Positions 7,414 to 17,062 of a DNA stretch of 64,000 bases are shown in pieces. The stretch is taken from the NCBI RefSeq assembly GCF_004322755.1, contig NZ_CP036401.1, positions 7,006,001 to 7,070,000 of the forward strand, given 5' to 3'. The stretch's first letter is position 1. Each line of letters opens with the position of its first letter. The notes below the pieces were generated by a model. The model was not told the DNA's origin and ran no database searches. It saw nothing but the letters and a program-made list of their open reading frames with translations. The DNA comes from Pseudoduganella albidiflava. GTDB lineage: Bacteria; Pseudomonadota; Gammaproteobacteria; Burkholderiales; Burkholderiaceae_D. The position numbers and the translations under genes are program-made.

Positions 7414-10400
7414 CTAGCTTTCCGCCATCTCGGCCTGGTCGAGCCACGCGCGGCCCGCTGCCAGGACCAGCGCCAGCTCATGGCGTACGGCCGCGAAATG
7501 CGGCGCCAGTTCGCTGGCGGGCAATTCCGCGATCGCCAGTTCCGCATCCATCGTGGCCCGGATCAGGCGTTTCGCCCCCAGCACGCCGATGGCGCCGCGC
7601 AGCGCGTGGAAGGTGTTCGCCGCCGCCTGCACATCGCCGGCCGCGAGCGCGCGGTCCGCTTCGTCGGCCGGCGCCATGCCGCCTTCCAGGGCGCTTTCCA
7701 CCATCCTGCGCATCAGCGCCCGGCCTTTCGGATCGCGGCCCATCACGCGCCCCAGGCTGTCCATGCTGAACACGGGTTCGCCCCCTTGCGCCGCGGCTGG
7801 CTCCACCAGCGGGCCAGCCGCCTTGGCCGCCGGCGGTGGCGTTTCGGCCGGCCTGCGCCGCGCCGGCAGGTGCCGCTCGATCACCATCATCATCTCGTCG
7901 ACGACGACCGGCTTGGCAATGAAGTCGGTGATGCCGGCCGCCATGCAGCGTTCCCGCTCGGAGGCCAGCACGCCGGCCGTCATCGCGATCACCGGCAGGC
8001 GCAGCGCCAGTTCCGAGCGGATCGCGGCAGTTGCCGAAAAGCCGTCCAGCACGGGCATCTGCATGTCCATCAGCACGATGTCGTAGCGCTGCGCGTCGAT
8101 GCGCAGCACGTCCAGGGCTTGCTGGCCGTCGCCGGCCACGTCCAGCGTGGCGCCGGCATGTTCCAGGATGCCGCGCGCCACGGCCTGGTTCAGCGGATTG
8201 TCTTCCACCAGCAGGAAGTGCACGCCTTGCAGGCGGTTCGCATGGCCCTGGGCGTTGGCGGGCACCAGTTCGCCGCCGCCGCCCTTTGCCGCCAGGGCCT
8301 GGTGCAGCGCATCGAACAGCGTGGAACTGGTGATCGGCTTGACCAGTACCGCATCGGCTTCCGCGCTTCTTGAAATCTGTTCCAGGCGTTCGCGCGCAAA
8401 GGCATTGAGCATCACCACGATCGGCTGCCGGTGCCCGTCGGCCTCGCGCCGGATCGCCGCGGCGGGGGCATTCCCGTCCGGGCCGCTCATGTGCCAGTCG
8501 GCCAGCACCACGTCGTATGGCCGGCCGGTGCGCATGCGGAACGTGAACATCGCCAGCGCGGCACTGCCGGAATCGACCAGGTCCGCCTCCCACCCCCAGG
8601 TGCGGATCAGGCGGCCGATCAGGTTGCGGCTGGTGGCATTGTCGTCCGCCACCAGCACGGCGAGATGGCCGGCGGCCGGCTTGCGCGGCGCCTCCAGCCG
8701 CGGCAGCACGCCGAATGGCAGCGTGAACCAGAAGCGGCTGCCCTTGCCCGGTTCGCTCTCGACATGGATTTCCCCGCCCATCAGTTCGATCAGCCGGCGC
8801 GTGATGGCCAACCCCAGCCCCGTGCCGCCGAAGCGGCGTGTGATGCTTTCGTCGGCCTGCGTGAACGCCTGGAACAGGTGCGACAGCTGTTCCGGGTTCA
8901 TGCCCATGCCCGTGTCGCGCACTTCGAAGCCCAGCACCGCGTCGGCCTCTCCGCCGCCGTGCTCCACCAGGCTCACCTCGACCACGACCTCGCCGTGCGC
9001 GGTGAACTTGATCGCGTTGCCGGCCAGGTTCACCAGTACCTGTTGCAGCCGCAGCGCATCGCCCCGCAGCAGCCGCGGCACTTCTGGGTCGACCACGATG
9101 GCCAGCTCCAGTTCCTTTTCGCCGGCGTTCATCGTCATCGTCGTGGCCAGGGTGCTCATCGATTCGTCCAGGTCGAATTCGACGGGCGACAATTCCATCC
9201 GCTGCGCCTCGATCTTGGAAAAATCCAGCACGTCGTTCAGGATGCCCAGCAGCGAATCGCCGGCGGTGCGGATCATGTGCAGGTACTTGCGCTGCTGCGG
9301 CGCCAGGTCGGTGTTCTGCAGCAGTTGCGCCATGCCCAGCACGGCATTCATCGGCGTGCGGATCTCGTGGCTCATGTTGGCGACGAAATCGCTCTTGGCG
9401 CGGTTGGCCGCCTCGGCCCGGTCGCGTGCCCGTTCCAGCTCGGCGGCGCGGGTTTCCAGCTCGGCCATCAGGTCGCGGGCGTGGGCGTCGGCCGCCTCGC
9501 GTTCGCGCATCAGGTCGTTGAAGGCCCCGGTCAGCTCGCCGATCTCGTCGCGCGACGTGACCGGCAGCGGGGCGAAGTGCCCCGGCGTGCCGCGCAAGGT
9601 GCCGATCGCATCGCGCAGCCGCATCAGCGGCGACATCAGCCGCAGCGTGATAAAGGTGATGACGGCCGCGGTGACGAGCGAAGCCAGCGTGCCCCACAGC
9701 GCAAGCCGCACCAGCAGGTCGTCGAACGGCTCGAACGCTTCCTCGGCAGGCAGGTTGGCGATCAGGATCCATGGGACGGTCTTCAGGCGCTTGTAGCTGA
9801 GCAGCGCGCGCACGCCGCGGCCGTCGGTGCTGATCGTGGTGCCTTCGAACCCTCCGCGGATCGCCAGCACGGTGGCGGCATAGCCTTCCTGGCCGCGTGG
9901 CTTCAGCAGGCGGGCAGGGTCCGGGTGCACCACGTAGACCGATGGTTCGTAGCCGGTGACGATGTAGTAGTAACCGGTGCGGCCCACCTTGGCCGTGCGC
10001 AGGTGGCCCAGCAGGTTGTTCTTGTACAGGCGCAGCACGCCGATCAGCACGCAGGCCACCTCGCCTTCCTCGCTGAGCACGGGGGCGACCATCTGCACGA
10101 CAGGTTGCCGGTTCGCCCTGCCGATCACCGGTTCCGCGATCAGGGGCGCCTTTTCCTGCATGACCCGCTGGAAGTACGCGCGGTCCGTGACGCTGACGCC
10201 GGGGCGGCCCGGCAGCGCGGGGATATCGGCCACGATGGTGCCGGCCGGGCTGACGACGATGATGTCATCGAACAGGCGAAGGACGGCGCGGTAGTCGTAG
10301 TGGGCACGCAGCGCGGGCGGATCGGCGCAGATGTCGCCGGGCTGCCAGCGTGCCGATTCGGCAACGATGTCACGCAGCAGCGTCATCTTTTCATCCACCT

Positions 10401-10563
10401 CGAGCGCGGTGCGCGCGATCAGCGCATCCTGCTGGGCAAACAGCACGCGCGTGAAATCCTCCTGCATGCGCCGGGCCTGCAGCACGGTGACCAGCGCGAT
10501 CATCACGATGCACGTGACGGTCGTCGCCAGCGCGACTTTCGCTTTGATACCAAGCGGACGCAT
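7414..10563 (-). CDS. Hybrid sensor histidine kinase with two receiver domains and HPt
   Basis: A 1049-residue membrane hybrid kinase. The order is TM1 (about 10-30), a periplasmic double-Cache sensor (35-280), TM2 (287-310), HAMP (310-358), a short coiled coil, HisKA with phospho-His399 ([10 protein letters not shown]), HATPase_c (N-box [10 protein letters not shown]-boxes DTGMGM and GGTGLGL), REC1 with Asp689 (VLADW), REC2 with Asp833 (LMDMQMP) and HPt with His986 (FHALRG). All phosphotransfer residues are intact. It resembles BarA/ArcB-type relays. No partner response regulator with an output domain is adjacent, so the phosphoryl acceptor must be encoded elsewhere. It is divergent from fnr, with 180 bp between them. 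Confidence 0.95.
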   Translation of the reverse strand: MRPLGIKAKVALATTVTCIVMIALVTVLQARRMQEDFTRVLFAQQDALIARTALEVDEKMTLLRDIVAESARWQPGDICADPPALRAHYDYRAVLRLFDDIIVVSPAGTIVADIPALPGRPGVSVTDRAYFQRVMQEKAPLIAEPVIGRANRQPVVQMVAPVLSEEGEVACVLIGVLRLYKNNLLGHLRTAKVGRTGYYYIVTGYEPSVYVVHPDPARLLKPRGQEGYAATVLAIRGGFEGTTISTDGRGVRALLSYKRLKTVPWILIANLPAEEAFEPFDDLLVRLALWGTLASLVTAAVITFITLRLMSPLMRLRDAIGTLRGTPGHFAPLPVTSRDEIGELTGAFNDLMREREAADAHARDLMAELETRAAELERARDRAEAANRAKSDFVANMSHEIRTPMNAVLGMAQLLQNTDLAPQQRKYLHMIRTAGDSLLGILNDVLDFSKIEAQRMELSPVEFDLDESMSTLATTMTMNAGEKELELAIVVDPEVPRLLRGDALRLQQVLVNLAGNAIKFTAHGEVVVEVSLVEHGGGEADAVLGFEVRDTGMGMNPEQLSHLFQAFTQADESITRRFGGTGLGLAITRRLIELMGGEIHVESEPGKGSRFWFTLPFGVLPRLEAPRKPAAGHLAVLVADDNATSRNLIGRLIRTWGWEADLVDSGSAALAMFTFRMRTGRPYDVVLADWHMSGPDGNAPAAAIRREADGHRQPIVVMLNAFARERLEQISRSAEADAVLVKPITSSTLFDALHQALAAKGGGGELVPANAQGHANRLQGVHFLLVEDNPLNQAVARGILEHAGATLDVAGDGQQALDVLRIDAQRYDIVLMDMQMPVLDGFSATAAIRSELALRLPVIAMTAGVLASERERCMAAGITDFIAKPVVVDEMMMVIERHLPARRRPAETPPPAAKAAGPLVEPAAAQGGEPVFSMDSLGRVMGRDPKGRALMRRMVESALEGGMAPADEADRALAAGDVQAAANTFHALRGAIGVLGAKRLIRATMDAELAIAELPASELAPHFAAVRHELALVLAAGRAWLDQAEMAES

Positions 10564-10720
10564 TGTCTCCCCCGCCCCGATGTTGTCGGGACACTATGCG
10601 CCGCTTCCCCGCTGGCGCACTGTGCGGAAGGGCACGCAAGCTGCAAGTTGCGCGGTTGCCCGGACAGCGGGATCGAGGCGGGATCGAGGCGGGATCAAGT
10701 ACACTGGAGGTCAACCGACA

Positions 10721-10756
10721 ATGGACGATGACATCGGACCCGACAATGATGCATGA
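10721..10756 (+). CDS. Possible 11-residue upstream peptide overlapping the fnr start
   Basis: ATG at 10721 opens MDDDIGPDNDA, ending in a TGA at 10754-10756. The best Shine-Dalgarno in the region (GGAGG, 10706-10710) is ten bases upstream of this ATG and 18 or more from any fnr start codon. The peptide frame runs across all three candidate fnr starts. It may be a regulatory uORF or chance. Confidence 0.3.
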   Translation: MDDDIGPDNDA

Positions 10757-11504
10757 GCTGCCATCCCTGACCCTGCCCGGCGCCACGATCGAGATCCTCA
10801 AGGCACGCTGCTCGACCTGCAGCATGCACCAGCTGTGCCTGCCGATGGGGCTGGACATGGGCGACATGGACAAGCTGGACAAGATCATCGGCCGCCGCCG
10901 CAAGGTGCAGAAGGGCGAGAACCTGTTCCGTATCGGCGAGCCGTTCACGAACCTGTACGCGATCCGGCTCGGCCATTTCAAGACTTACCAGATCAACGCC
11001 AACGGCGAAGAACAGGTGACGGGCTTCCAGATGGGCGGCGAACTGCTGGGCATGGACGCCATCAGCACCGACAGGCACTATTGCAGCGCGCTGGCGCTGG
11101 AAGACAGCGAGGTCTGCGAGATCCCCTTCGCCAGCCTGGAACAGCTGCTGGTGGACATGCCCACGCTGCTGCGCCACTTCCACCGCATGATGAGCCAGGA
11201 AATCACGCGCGAGCAAAGCGTGATGCTATTGCTGGGCAATATGCAGGCGACACAGCGCTTCGCCGCCTTCCTCGTCAACCTGGCTTCGCGCTACGAGGCG
11301 CGCGGCTACTCGAGCACCGAGTTCCAGCTGCGCATGTCGCGCGAGGATATCGGCAACTACCTGGGGCTGACGATCGAGAGCATCAGCCGGCTGCTGAACA
11401 AGTTCAAGAAGCAGGGCTTGCTGATGGTGGCGAACCGGGAGGTCAAGGTGCTCGACCTGCCCCGGCTGAAGGCAATCACGGCGGGGACCGAGACCTGCGC
11501 GTGA
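10746..11504 (+). CDS. fnr: FNR-type oxygen-sensing transcriptional activator
   Basis: A 252-residue Crp/FNR regulator. Cysteines 22, 25 and 31 (RCSTCSMHQLC) together with Cys124 (SEVCEIPF) match the four [4Fe-4S] ligands of FNR, so oxygen sensing is expected. A cyclic-nucleotide-binding-like beta barrel spans residues 50-160. The C-terminal winged HTH contains MSREDIGNYLGLTIESISR, with the E-SR recognition helix that reads TTGAT-N4-ATCAA. Perfect boxes of this type precede ccoN and hemN in the same window. Alternative in-frame starts are 10728 and 10749. The gene is convergent with ccoH. Confidence 0.93.
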   Translation: MMHELPSLTLPGATIEILKARCSTCSMHQLCLPMGLDMGDMDKLDKIIGRRRKVQKGENLFRIGEPFTNLYAIRLGHFKTYQINANGEEQVTGFQMGGELLGMDAISTDRHYCSALALEDSEVCEIPFASLEQLLVDMPTLLRHFHRMMSQEITREQSVMLLLGNMQATQRFAAFLVNLASRYEARGYSSTEFQLRMSREDIGNYLGLTIESISRLLNKFKKQGLLMVANREVKVLDLPRLKAITAGTETCA

Positions 11505-11521
11505 TGCCGCTTAGATAAGCC

Positions 11522-11587
11522 CACCCCAAGTGCAAATGCCGGGGTCAGACCCCACGGGTCTGACCCCAGTCCTTCGCCTTTGGGGTG
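11522..11587. repeat. REP-like palindrome between fnr and ccoH
   Basis: A 12-bp perfect stem, GGGGTCAGACCC (11541-11552) and GGGTCTGACCCC (11556-11567), has a 3-nt loop. It is nested inside a second complementary pair, CACCCCAA (11522-11529) and TTGGGGTG (11580-11587). No T-tract follows, so it looks more like a repetitive extragenic palindrome than a simple terminator, though it lies between convergent genes. Confidence 0.7.
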
Positions 11588-11654
11588 AATGCATGCGCTT
11601 CCACCGGTATTCGCCGGCCAACCGATGCAGCTTGATGCAGCAGCGGCGCCTGCT

Positions 11655-12161
11655 TTATTCCGAAGCCGCCAGCGTCAATTCACGCTCCACCGGCCACTGC
11701 CACTGCCCCTCCAGGCGCCAGGTGCGCCGCTCGTCTTCCACCAGCACGGTCCAGCGGCTGCGTTCGAGCAGCGGCAGCGGCACGGCGAAGCTGCCGCCGG
11801 CATCGGGCCGCACCAGGAGCCGCAAGTCCTTCTCCGGCTGGGTGGCGTGCGCCAGGTGCACGTGCAAGGGCCCGGGCAGCGGCGCGCTGGCCGATAGCCG
11901 GCCGTGCAATACCCCGTGCGCGGCATCGTAGCGCAGGGCGGCGGCGGCATGCAGCGCGGCGGCGGTGCGGTCGCGCCGCAAATCCTGGTTGATCGCCTTG
12001 CCCCGCTTGTAATAGTCGCCCACCACCAGCGCGTCCTGCTGCGCGAAGGCCAGCCAGCCGGTATAGAAGCCGGCCACCAGCACGGCGGCCGGGCCGGCCA
12101 TCAGGAGCCAAGGCCAGCGCTCGCGGTACCAGGGCGTGGCGGACATCGTCATCGCTTGCAT
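11655..12161 (-). CDS. ccoH: FixH/CcoH-like cbb3 oxidase assembly protein
   Basis: A 168-residue single-TM protein (helix about residues 17-38, WLLMAGPAAVLVAGFYTGWLA). It has the FixH pattern after the helix: DALVVGDYYKRGKAINQDL. FixH/CcoH binds the cbb3 oxidase and helps its assembly with the copper ATPase CcoI. The start at 12161 lies seven bases after GAGGAG; other ATGs at 12167 and further downstream are less well spaced. It is ten bases downstream of ccoG and is the last gene of the ccoNOQPGH operon. Confidence 0.85.
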   Translation of the reverse strand: MQAMTMSATPWYRERWPWLLMAGPAAVLVAGFYTGWLAFAQQDALVVGDYYKRGKAINQDLRRDRTAAALHAAAALRYDAAHGVLHGRLSASAPLPGPLHVHLAHATQPEKDLRLLVRPDAGGSFAVPLPLLERSRWTVLVEDERRTWRLEGQWQWPVERELTLAASE

Positions 12162-12171
12162 GGTCATCTCC

Positions 12172-13557
12172 TCAGCGCGGCACGATGAAGACCGCGGGTT
12201 CTTCGACGGCCAGGCGCGCATCGTCCAGCGCCGTCAGCGTGAATGTGATCGGGTTCGAGCCGGTCTTGCCCGCGCCCCGCAGTGCCTCCCCTGGCACGCG
12301 CACCCGCACCGGCACGGCGCGCGTTTCGGTGGCGGCCAGTGCCACCACGTCGTCCGTCGCCAGCGCCAGGCCGGGCAGCCCGGCGGCCGCGATCCGGTAG
12401 CGGTGCGGCTGCTCCGAGGTGTTCATGATCTGCAGCCGGTACACGTTCTCGATCGCGCCGCCGTCCACTTCGCGGCCCATCGAACCGCGGTCGCGGATCA
12501 CGTCCATCTTCAGCGGCGTGCGGGTGGCCAGCGCGAAGCCGACCGCCAGCGTGATGGCCAGCAGCGCCGCGCCGTACGCCAGCACGCGCGGGCGCAGTGC
12601 CCGCTGGCGGATCTCTGCCGGCGCCAGGTTCGCCGTCATGGCCCGGTCGGTGCTGTAGCGAATCAGGCCGCGCGGCTGGCCGACCTTGTCCATTACGCTG
12701 TTACACGCGTCCACGCAGGCGGCGCAGCCGATGCATTCGTACTGCAGGCCGTTGCGGATGTCGATACCGGCCGGGCAGACCTGCACGCACATCGTGCAAT
12801 CGATGCAGGCGCCGCCCGTGGCCTTCTTGCCGCGCGGTTCACCGCGCCCCGTGTCGTAGGTGATGATCAGCGTGTCGCGGTCGAACATCGCGCTCTGGAA
12901 GCGGGCGTACGGGCACATGTACTTGCACACCTGCTCGCGCAGCCAGCCCGCGTTGCCGTACGTGGCGAAGCCGTAGAACAGCACCCAGAACCATTCCCAC
13001 GGCCCCAGCGCCAGCGTGGCGATTCCGGTGCCCAGTTCGCGCACCGGGGTGAAGTAGCCGACGAAGGTGAAGCCGGTCCACAGCGCCACGGCGCCCCAGG
13101 CGAGGTGCTTGGCGACGCGCTTGCCGAACTTGCGGGCGGACGGGCCTTGCCGGTCCAGCGCGATGCGGGCGGCGCGCGACCCTTCGATCCTGCGCTCGAT
13201 CCACAGGAAGATCGAGGTATAGACCGTCTGCGGGCAGGCGAAGCCGCACCACACGCGGCCCGCCACCGCCGTCACCAGGAACAGCCCCCAGGCGCAGATG
13301 ATCAGCAGCGCCGCGAGGTAGATGAAATCCTGCGGCCACAGCACCAGGCCGAACAGGTAGAACTTGCGCGTGCCCAGGTCGAACAGCACGGCCTGGCGGC
13401 CGTTCCACACGAGCCATGGCGTGCCGTAGTAGGCCAGTTGCGTGAGCCACAGGCACAGCCAGCGCAGGCGCGCATAGCGGCCATCCGTTTCGCGCGGATG
13501 GATCGGCTGGCGCTTTTCATACATCCGGATCACCTGTTCCGGCACGGGGGCGTTCAT
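12172..13557 (-). CDS. ccoG: CcoG/FixG/RdxA-type 4Fe-4S protein for cbb3 oxidase biogenesis
   Basis: A 461-residue polytopic membrane protein. After several helices come two ferredoxin-type cysteine clusters, CIDCTMCVQVCP and CIGCAACVDACN, around residues 245-300. A C-terminal immunoglobulin-like domain of the FixG kind follows (about 340-461). Other landmarks are RVWCGFACPQTVYTS and CKYMCPYARFQ. CcoG is a cupric reductase that supplies Cu(I) for the CuB site of CcoN. The start at 13557 (MNAPVPEQV) is preferred; an ATG seven codons upstream is possible. It lies 31 bp downstream of ccoP and 10 bp upstream of ccoH. Confidence 0.93.
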   Translation of the reverse strand: MNAPVPEQVIRMYEKRQPIHPRETDGRYARLRWLCLWLTQLAYYGTPWLVWNGRQAVLFDLGTRKFYLFGLVLWPQDFIYLAALLIICAWGLFLVTAVAGRVWCGFACPQTVYTSIFLWIERRIEGSRAARIALDRQGPSARKFGKRVAKHLAWGAVALWTGFTFVGYFTPVRELGTGIATLALGPWEWFWVLFYGFATYGNAGWLREQVCKYMCPYARFQSAMFDRDTLIITYDTGRGEPRGKKATGGACIDCTMCVQVCPAGIDIRNGLQYECIGCAACVDACNSVMDKVGQPRGLIRYSTDRAMTANLAPAEIRQRALRPRVLAYGAALLAITLAVGFALATRTPLKMDVIRDRGSMGREVDGGAIENVYRLQIMNTSEQPHRYRIAAAGLPGLALATDDVVALAATETRAVPVRVRVPGEALRGAGKTGSNPITFTLTALDDARLAVEEPAVFIVPR

Positions 13558-13588
13558 GGCAGTCTCACTTCGTTTCATCTGGCTTGTT

Positions 13589-14515
13589 TCATCTCGTGTC
13601 GTTGGACAGGCCCCATACGTACGCCGACAGCACGTGCACCTTGCCTTCGCCGAGGAAGTCGCCGAAGGCGGGCATCGTGTTGTCGCGGCCCTTGCGGATG
13701 GTTTCCATGATCGTGTCGGCGCTGCCGCCGTACAGCCAGGTCTTGTCGGCCAGGTTCGGCGCGCCGAGCGCCTGGTTGCCGGTACCACCGGCGCCATGGC
13801 AGGCCAGGCAGGCGGTGAACTTGCCCTTGCCGAACACGCTCTTGATCGGATCGGCCGCGTTGCTGCCGGAAAGGCTCAGCACATAATGCGCGACGTTCTC
13901 GACATCCTTGTCGGAACCGATGGCCACGCCCATCGGCGGCATCACGCCATGGCGGCCCTGCATGATGGTCTGCTTGATCGCCTCGGGCGCGCCACCGTGC
14001 AGCCAGTCCCTGTCCGCCAGGTTCGGAAAGCCCTTGTTGCCGCGCGCATCCGAGCCGTGGCACTGCGCGCAGTAGGTGAGGAACAGCCGCTCGCCCATCG
14101 CGCGCGCCTGCGGATCGGCCGCCACCGCCTTCAGGTCTTGCCGGCGGTACTTGTCGAACAGCGGGCCATAGGCCTCGTCGGCTTTCGCCAGTTCCTGCTG
14201 GTACTGGCCGGCCGAGCGCCATCCCAGCTTGCCGGCGTAGGTGCCCAGGCCGGGGTACAGGAACAGGTAGGCGGCGCCGAACACGATCGTCAGGTAGAAC
14301 AGCCACATCCACCAGCGCGGCATCGGCGTGTTCAGTTCCGTCAGGTCGTCGTCCCAGACGTGACCTGTCGTTCCGACCCCCTTGCCCGCGGCCGCATCCG
14401 CGGCGGACACCTTGTGCACGGACTGCGTGTACAGCAGCACGCCGCAGCCCAGGATACCCAGCACCGTCAGCACGGCGATGTACAGGTTCCAGAATTCGCT
14501 GGTGAAATCAGACAT
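13589..14515 (-). CDS. ccoP: cbb3-type cytochrome c oxidase diheme subunit III
   Basis: A 308-residue subunit with two N-terminal membrane helices (about 12-30 and 66-88) and two periplasmic c-type heme domains, with CAQCH at 149-153 and CLACH at 236-240. Distal methionine ligands are visible in MPPMG and TMPAFG. It passes electrons from soluble cytochrome c towards CcoO and CcoN. The ATG overlaps the end of ccoQ by eight bases, so the two are translated together. Confidence 0.96.
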   Translation of the reverse strand: MSDFTSEFWNLYIAVLTVLGILGCGVLLYTQSVHKVSAADAAAGKGVGTTGHVWDDDLTELNTPMPRWWMWLFYLTIVFGAAYLFLYPGLGTYAGKLGWRSAGQYQQELAKADEAYGPLFDKYRRQDLKAVAADPQARAMGERLFLTYCAQCHGSDARGNKGFPNLADRDWLHGGAPEAIKQTIMQGRHGVMPPMGVAIGSDKDVENVAHYVLSLSGSNAADPIKSVFGKGKFTACLACHGAGGTGNQALGAPNLADKTWLYGGSADTIMETIRKGRDNTMPAFGDFLGEGKVHVLSAYVWGLSNDTR

Positions 14516-14684
14516 CGCGCTTCTCCTCGTGCCGCACTTCTTCCATGAACGGTAACTGCGCGGCCTGCGCGAAATCCTGTTGCTTGCGGGTGGACCAGGC
14601 CCACGCGCAGATGCCGGCGAAGGTGATGAACGAGACCACCGTCATCACACTGCTGGCGCTGTCGAAAATGTGTTCGATGCTCAT
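14508..14684 (-). CDS. ccoQ: cbb3 oxidase small subunit CcoQ/FixQ
   Basis: A 58-residue peptide that starts MSIEHIFDSASSVMTVVSF. It has one membrane helix (about 12-31, ending ICAWAWS) and a charged cytosolic tail ending EEVRHEEKRDV, the usual FixQ plan. It begins four bases after the ccoO stop, and its last codons overlap the ccoP start. CcoQ stabilises the assembled oxidase in the presence of oxygen. The gene was found by reading the ccoO-ccoP gap directly. Confidence 0.92.
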   Translation of the reverse strand: MSIEHIFDSASSVMTVVSFITFAGICAWAWSTRKQQDFAQAAQLPFMEEVRHEEKRDV

Positions 14685-14688
14685 GGCG

Positions 14689-15315
14689 TCAGTTCCTTGA
14701 TTTGATCAGCGTGCCGAGGCCCTGCAGGTAGGCGATCAGCGCGTCTTCTTCCGTCTTGTCCGCCAGTTCGGCGGGTGCGGCCGCGATTTCGGCCTCCGTG
14801 TAGCCGTCGCCCAGGCGCTGCAGCGCGCGCAGCTTCGGCACGATGTCCTGCGGGACCAGCCTTGTTTCGGCCAGCCATGGATAGCCGGGCATGTTCGATT
14901 CCGGCACCACGTCGCGCGGGTTGCGCAGGTGGGTGCGGTGCCATTCGTCGCTGTAGCGGGTGCCCACCCGGGCCAGGTCGGGGCCGGTGCGCTTCGAGCC
15001 CCACTGGAACGGGCGGTCGAACACGAACTCGCCGGCCACCGAGTAGTGGCCATAGCGTTCGGTCTCGGCGCGGAACGGGCGCACCATCTGCGAATGGCAG
15101 GCATAGCAGCCTTCGCGCACGTAAATGTCGCGGCCCGCCAGGCGCAACGGCGAATAGTGCGTGAGGCCGGCCACGGGTTCGGTGGTCGATTTCTGGAAGA
15201 ACAGCGGCACGATCTCGACGGCGCCGCCGACCGATACCACCAGCGTCACCAGCGCGATCAGCAGCCAGGGATTCTTTTCGATCCACTCGTGGGAGAATTT
15301 CGTTGAAGATGTCAT
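14689..15315 (-). CDS. ccoO: cbb3-type cytochrome c oxidase monoheme subunit II
   Basis: A 208-residue membrane-anchored c-type cytochrome. One helix (about 16-38) is followed by the heme motif CYACH at residues 70-74 and a methionine-bearing NMPGYPWL near 141-148 as the likely sixth ligand. It receives electrons from CcoP and hands them to CcoN. The start [11 protein letters not shown] is 11 bp downstream of ccoN. The open frame continues upstream inside ccoN, but that part is a shadow. Confidence 0.95.
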   Translation of the reverse strand: MTSSTKFSHEWIEKNPWLLIALVTLVVSVGGAVEIVPLFFQKSTTEPVAGLTHYSPLRLAGRDIYVREGCYACHSQMVRPFRAETERYGHYSVAGEFVFDRPFQWGSKRTGPDLARVGTRYSDEWHRTHLRNPRDVVPESNMPGYPWLAETRLVPQDIVPKLRALQRLGDGYTEAEIAAAPAELADKTEEDALIAYLQGLGTLIKSRN

Positions 15316-15326
15316 GTTGTTTTTCC

Positions 15327-16742
15327 TCAGGCGGCTTTCAGTTGCGGGATGGCGGCCACCGGCACCTCGCGGCCGCGCAGCGTCATCCACGTGTTCCAGG
15401 CCATGATCACCATGCCGGCCAGGTACAGCGTGCCGCCGGCGAAACGCACCACGTAGTACGGGTAGGTGGCTTTCACGCTTTCGACGAAGGTATAGGTGAG
15501 CGTGCCGTCCGGGTTCACGGCGCGCCACATCAGGCCCTGCATCACGCCGGCGATCCACATCGCGGCGATGTACAGCACCACGCCGATGGTGGCTACCCAG
15601 AAGTGCACGTCCACCAGGCTGGTGCTGTACATCTTCGTCCGACCGGCCAGGCGCGGCAGCAGGTAGTAGATCGAGCCCATCGTGATGAAGCCCACCCAGC
15701 CCAGCGCGCCGCCATGCACGTGGGCGATGCCCCAGTCGGTGTAGTGGGACAGCGAGTTGATGGTCTTGATCGACATCATCGGGCCCTCGAAGGTGGCCAT
15801 GCCGTAGAACGACAGCGAGACGATCATGAACTTCAGGATCGGGTCGGTGCGCAGCTTGTGCCATGCGCCGGACAGGGTCATGATCCCGTTGATCATGCCG
15901 CCCCACGAAGGCGCCAGCAGGATCAGCGAGAACACCATGCCCAGCGACTGCGTCCAGTCGGGCAGCGCCGTGTAGTGCAGGTGGTGCGGGCCGGCCCACA
16001 TGTAGGTGAAGATCAGTGCCCAGAAGTGCACGATCGACAGCCGGTACGAGTACACCGGGCGCCCGGCCTGCTTCGGGATAAAGTAGTACACCATGCCCAG
16101 GTAGCCGGCGGTGAGGATGAAGCCCACCGCGTTATGGCCGTACCACCACTGGATCATCGCATCCTGCACGCCGGTGTACATCGAATACGATTTCGTCAGC
16201 GTGGCCGGCATCACCATGCCGTTCACCACGTGCAGCAGCGTGACGGCGAGGATGTAGCCGCCGAAAAACCAGTTCGCCACGTAGATGTGCTTCACCTTGC
16301 GCTTCACGATGGTGCCGAAGAAGACCACGGCGTAGGCGATCCACACCACCGCGATGAGGATCGCGATCGGCCATTCGAGTTCCGCGTACTCCTTGCCGCG
16401 CGTGAGGCCCATCGGCAGCGTGATCACGGCGGACACGATCACGGCCTGCCAGCCCCAGAACGTGAAGGCGGCCAGCCTGTCCGAGAACAGCCGCACCTGG
16501 CAGGTGCGCTGCACCACGTAGTACGAGGTGGCGAACAGGCCCGAGATGCCGAACGCGAAGATCACGCCATTCGTGTGCAGCGGGCGCAGGCGGCCATACG
16601 TCAGCCACGGCACATCGAAATTGAGCCCCGGCCAGGCCAGCTGCGCGGCGATGACCACGCCGACCAGCATGCCGACGACGCCCCACAGCACCGTCGCGAT
16701 CGCGAACTGCTTCACGACCTTGTAGTTGTAGTTCTGTTCCAC
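15327..16742 (-). CDS. ccoN: cbb3-type cytochrome c oxidase catalytic subunit I
   Basis: A 471-residue heme-copper oxidase with about twelve helices. The low-spin heme ligand is in [10 protein letters not shown] (His about 56). The CuB histidine and cross-linked tyrosine region is [10 protein letters not shown], the CuB histidine pair is in [10 protein letters not shown], and the heme b3/b ligands are in [10 protein letters not shown]. It reduces oxygen to water with high affinity and pumps protons. It is the first gene of ccoNOQPGH. A perfect FNR box at 16803-16816 stands about 60 bp upstream of the ATG, so induction at low oxygen is expected. Confidence 0.97.
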   Translation of the reverse strand: MEQNYNYKVVKQFAIATVLWGVVGMLVGVVIAAQLAWPGLNFDVPWLTYGRLRPLHTNGVIFAFGISGLFATSYYVVQRTCQVRLFSDRLAAFTFWGWQAVIVSAVITLPMGLTRGKEYAELEWPIAILIAVVWIAYAVVFFGTIVKRKVKHIYVANWFFGGYILAVTLLHVVNGMVMPATLTKSYSMYTGVQDAMIQWWYGHNAVGFILTAGYLGMVYYFIPKQAGRPVYSYRLSIVHFWALIFTYMWAGPHHLHYTALPDWTQSLGMVFSLILLAPSWGGMINGIMTLSGAWHKLRTDPILKFMIVSLSFYGMATFEGPMMSIKTINSLSHYTDWGIAHVHGGALGWVGFITMGSIYYLLPRLAGRTKMYSTSLVDVHFWVATIGVVLYIAAMWIAGVMQGLMWRAVNPDGTLTYTFVESVKATYPYYVVRFAGGTLYLAGMVIMAWNTWMTLRGREVPVAAIPQLKAA

Positions 16743-16802
16743 TTGAACACCCCCGAGTTCTTGATATGCGTCACAGATTACGCAGCGGGGTGCTCAAAAA
16801 CT

Positions 16803-16816
16803 TTGACCTAAGTCAA
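16803..16816. promoter_or_regulatory. FNR/ANR box upstream of ccoN
   Basis: TTGACCTAAGTCAA is a perfect 5-4-5 inverted repeat of the FNR/ANR type. Its centre is 67 bp upstream of the ccoN ATG, which fits a class II activator position with the transcription start near 16768. The fnr gene lies in the same window. Confidence 0.88.
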
Positions 16817-16862
16817 AATTAACCGAGTGCATTACTTCACCCGAAAACTATTGCCCAAAACC

Positions 16863-17020
16863 GGGGTCAGACCCCGAATTTTGGCAACAGTTTGCTGGCG
16901 AGCTACGAATTTGTTGGATATCCGACGCGCCATAAGCCGCGCACATTGTTCGTATACGCCAGGTATCAGCAAGCGATGTAGACACCACAAGATTGTTGCC
17001 AAAAATCGGGGACTGTCCCC
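16863..17020. mobile_element. REP/MITE-like element with palindromic inverted ends
   Basis: The left end (16863-16888) begins with the palindrome GGGGTCAGACCCC and continues GAATTTTGGCAAC. The right end (16995-17020) is the inverse: GTTGCCAAAAATC followed by the palindrome GGGGACTGTCCCC. The two 26-bp ends match at about 22 positions when one is reversed. The 106-bp core encodes nothing recognisable. This is the build of a non-autonomous element mobilised by REP-associated (RAYT) transposases. It lies between ccoS and the ccoN FNR box. No transposase is present in the window. Confidence 0.7.
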
Positions 17021-17062
17021 GGTTGCGCAGTGTTGTTTTGCGACCAGCTCAGCAGTTGTCGC

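Larger units (their letters stand above)
16743..17062. other. ccoS-ccoN intergenic region
   Basis: This 320-bp stretch has no gene. It contains the FNR box (16803-16816) and the REP/MITE-like element (16863-17020). Just after the ccoS stop the 14-mer GACAACTGCTGAGC (minus strand) is duplicated in tandem. Confidence 0.8.

Noticed and set aside
8431..10731. 766-codon rightward frame opposite the hybrid kinase
   Set aside because: Antisense shadow; all kinase motifs lie intact on the minus strand.
15303..16811. Rightward 502-codon frame opposite ccoN
   Set aside because: Histidine- and glutamine-rich antisense shadow of ccoN; no ribosome-binding site or family.
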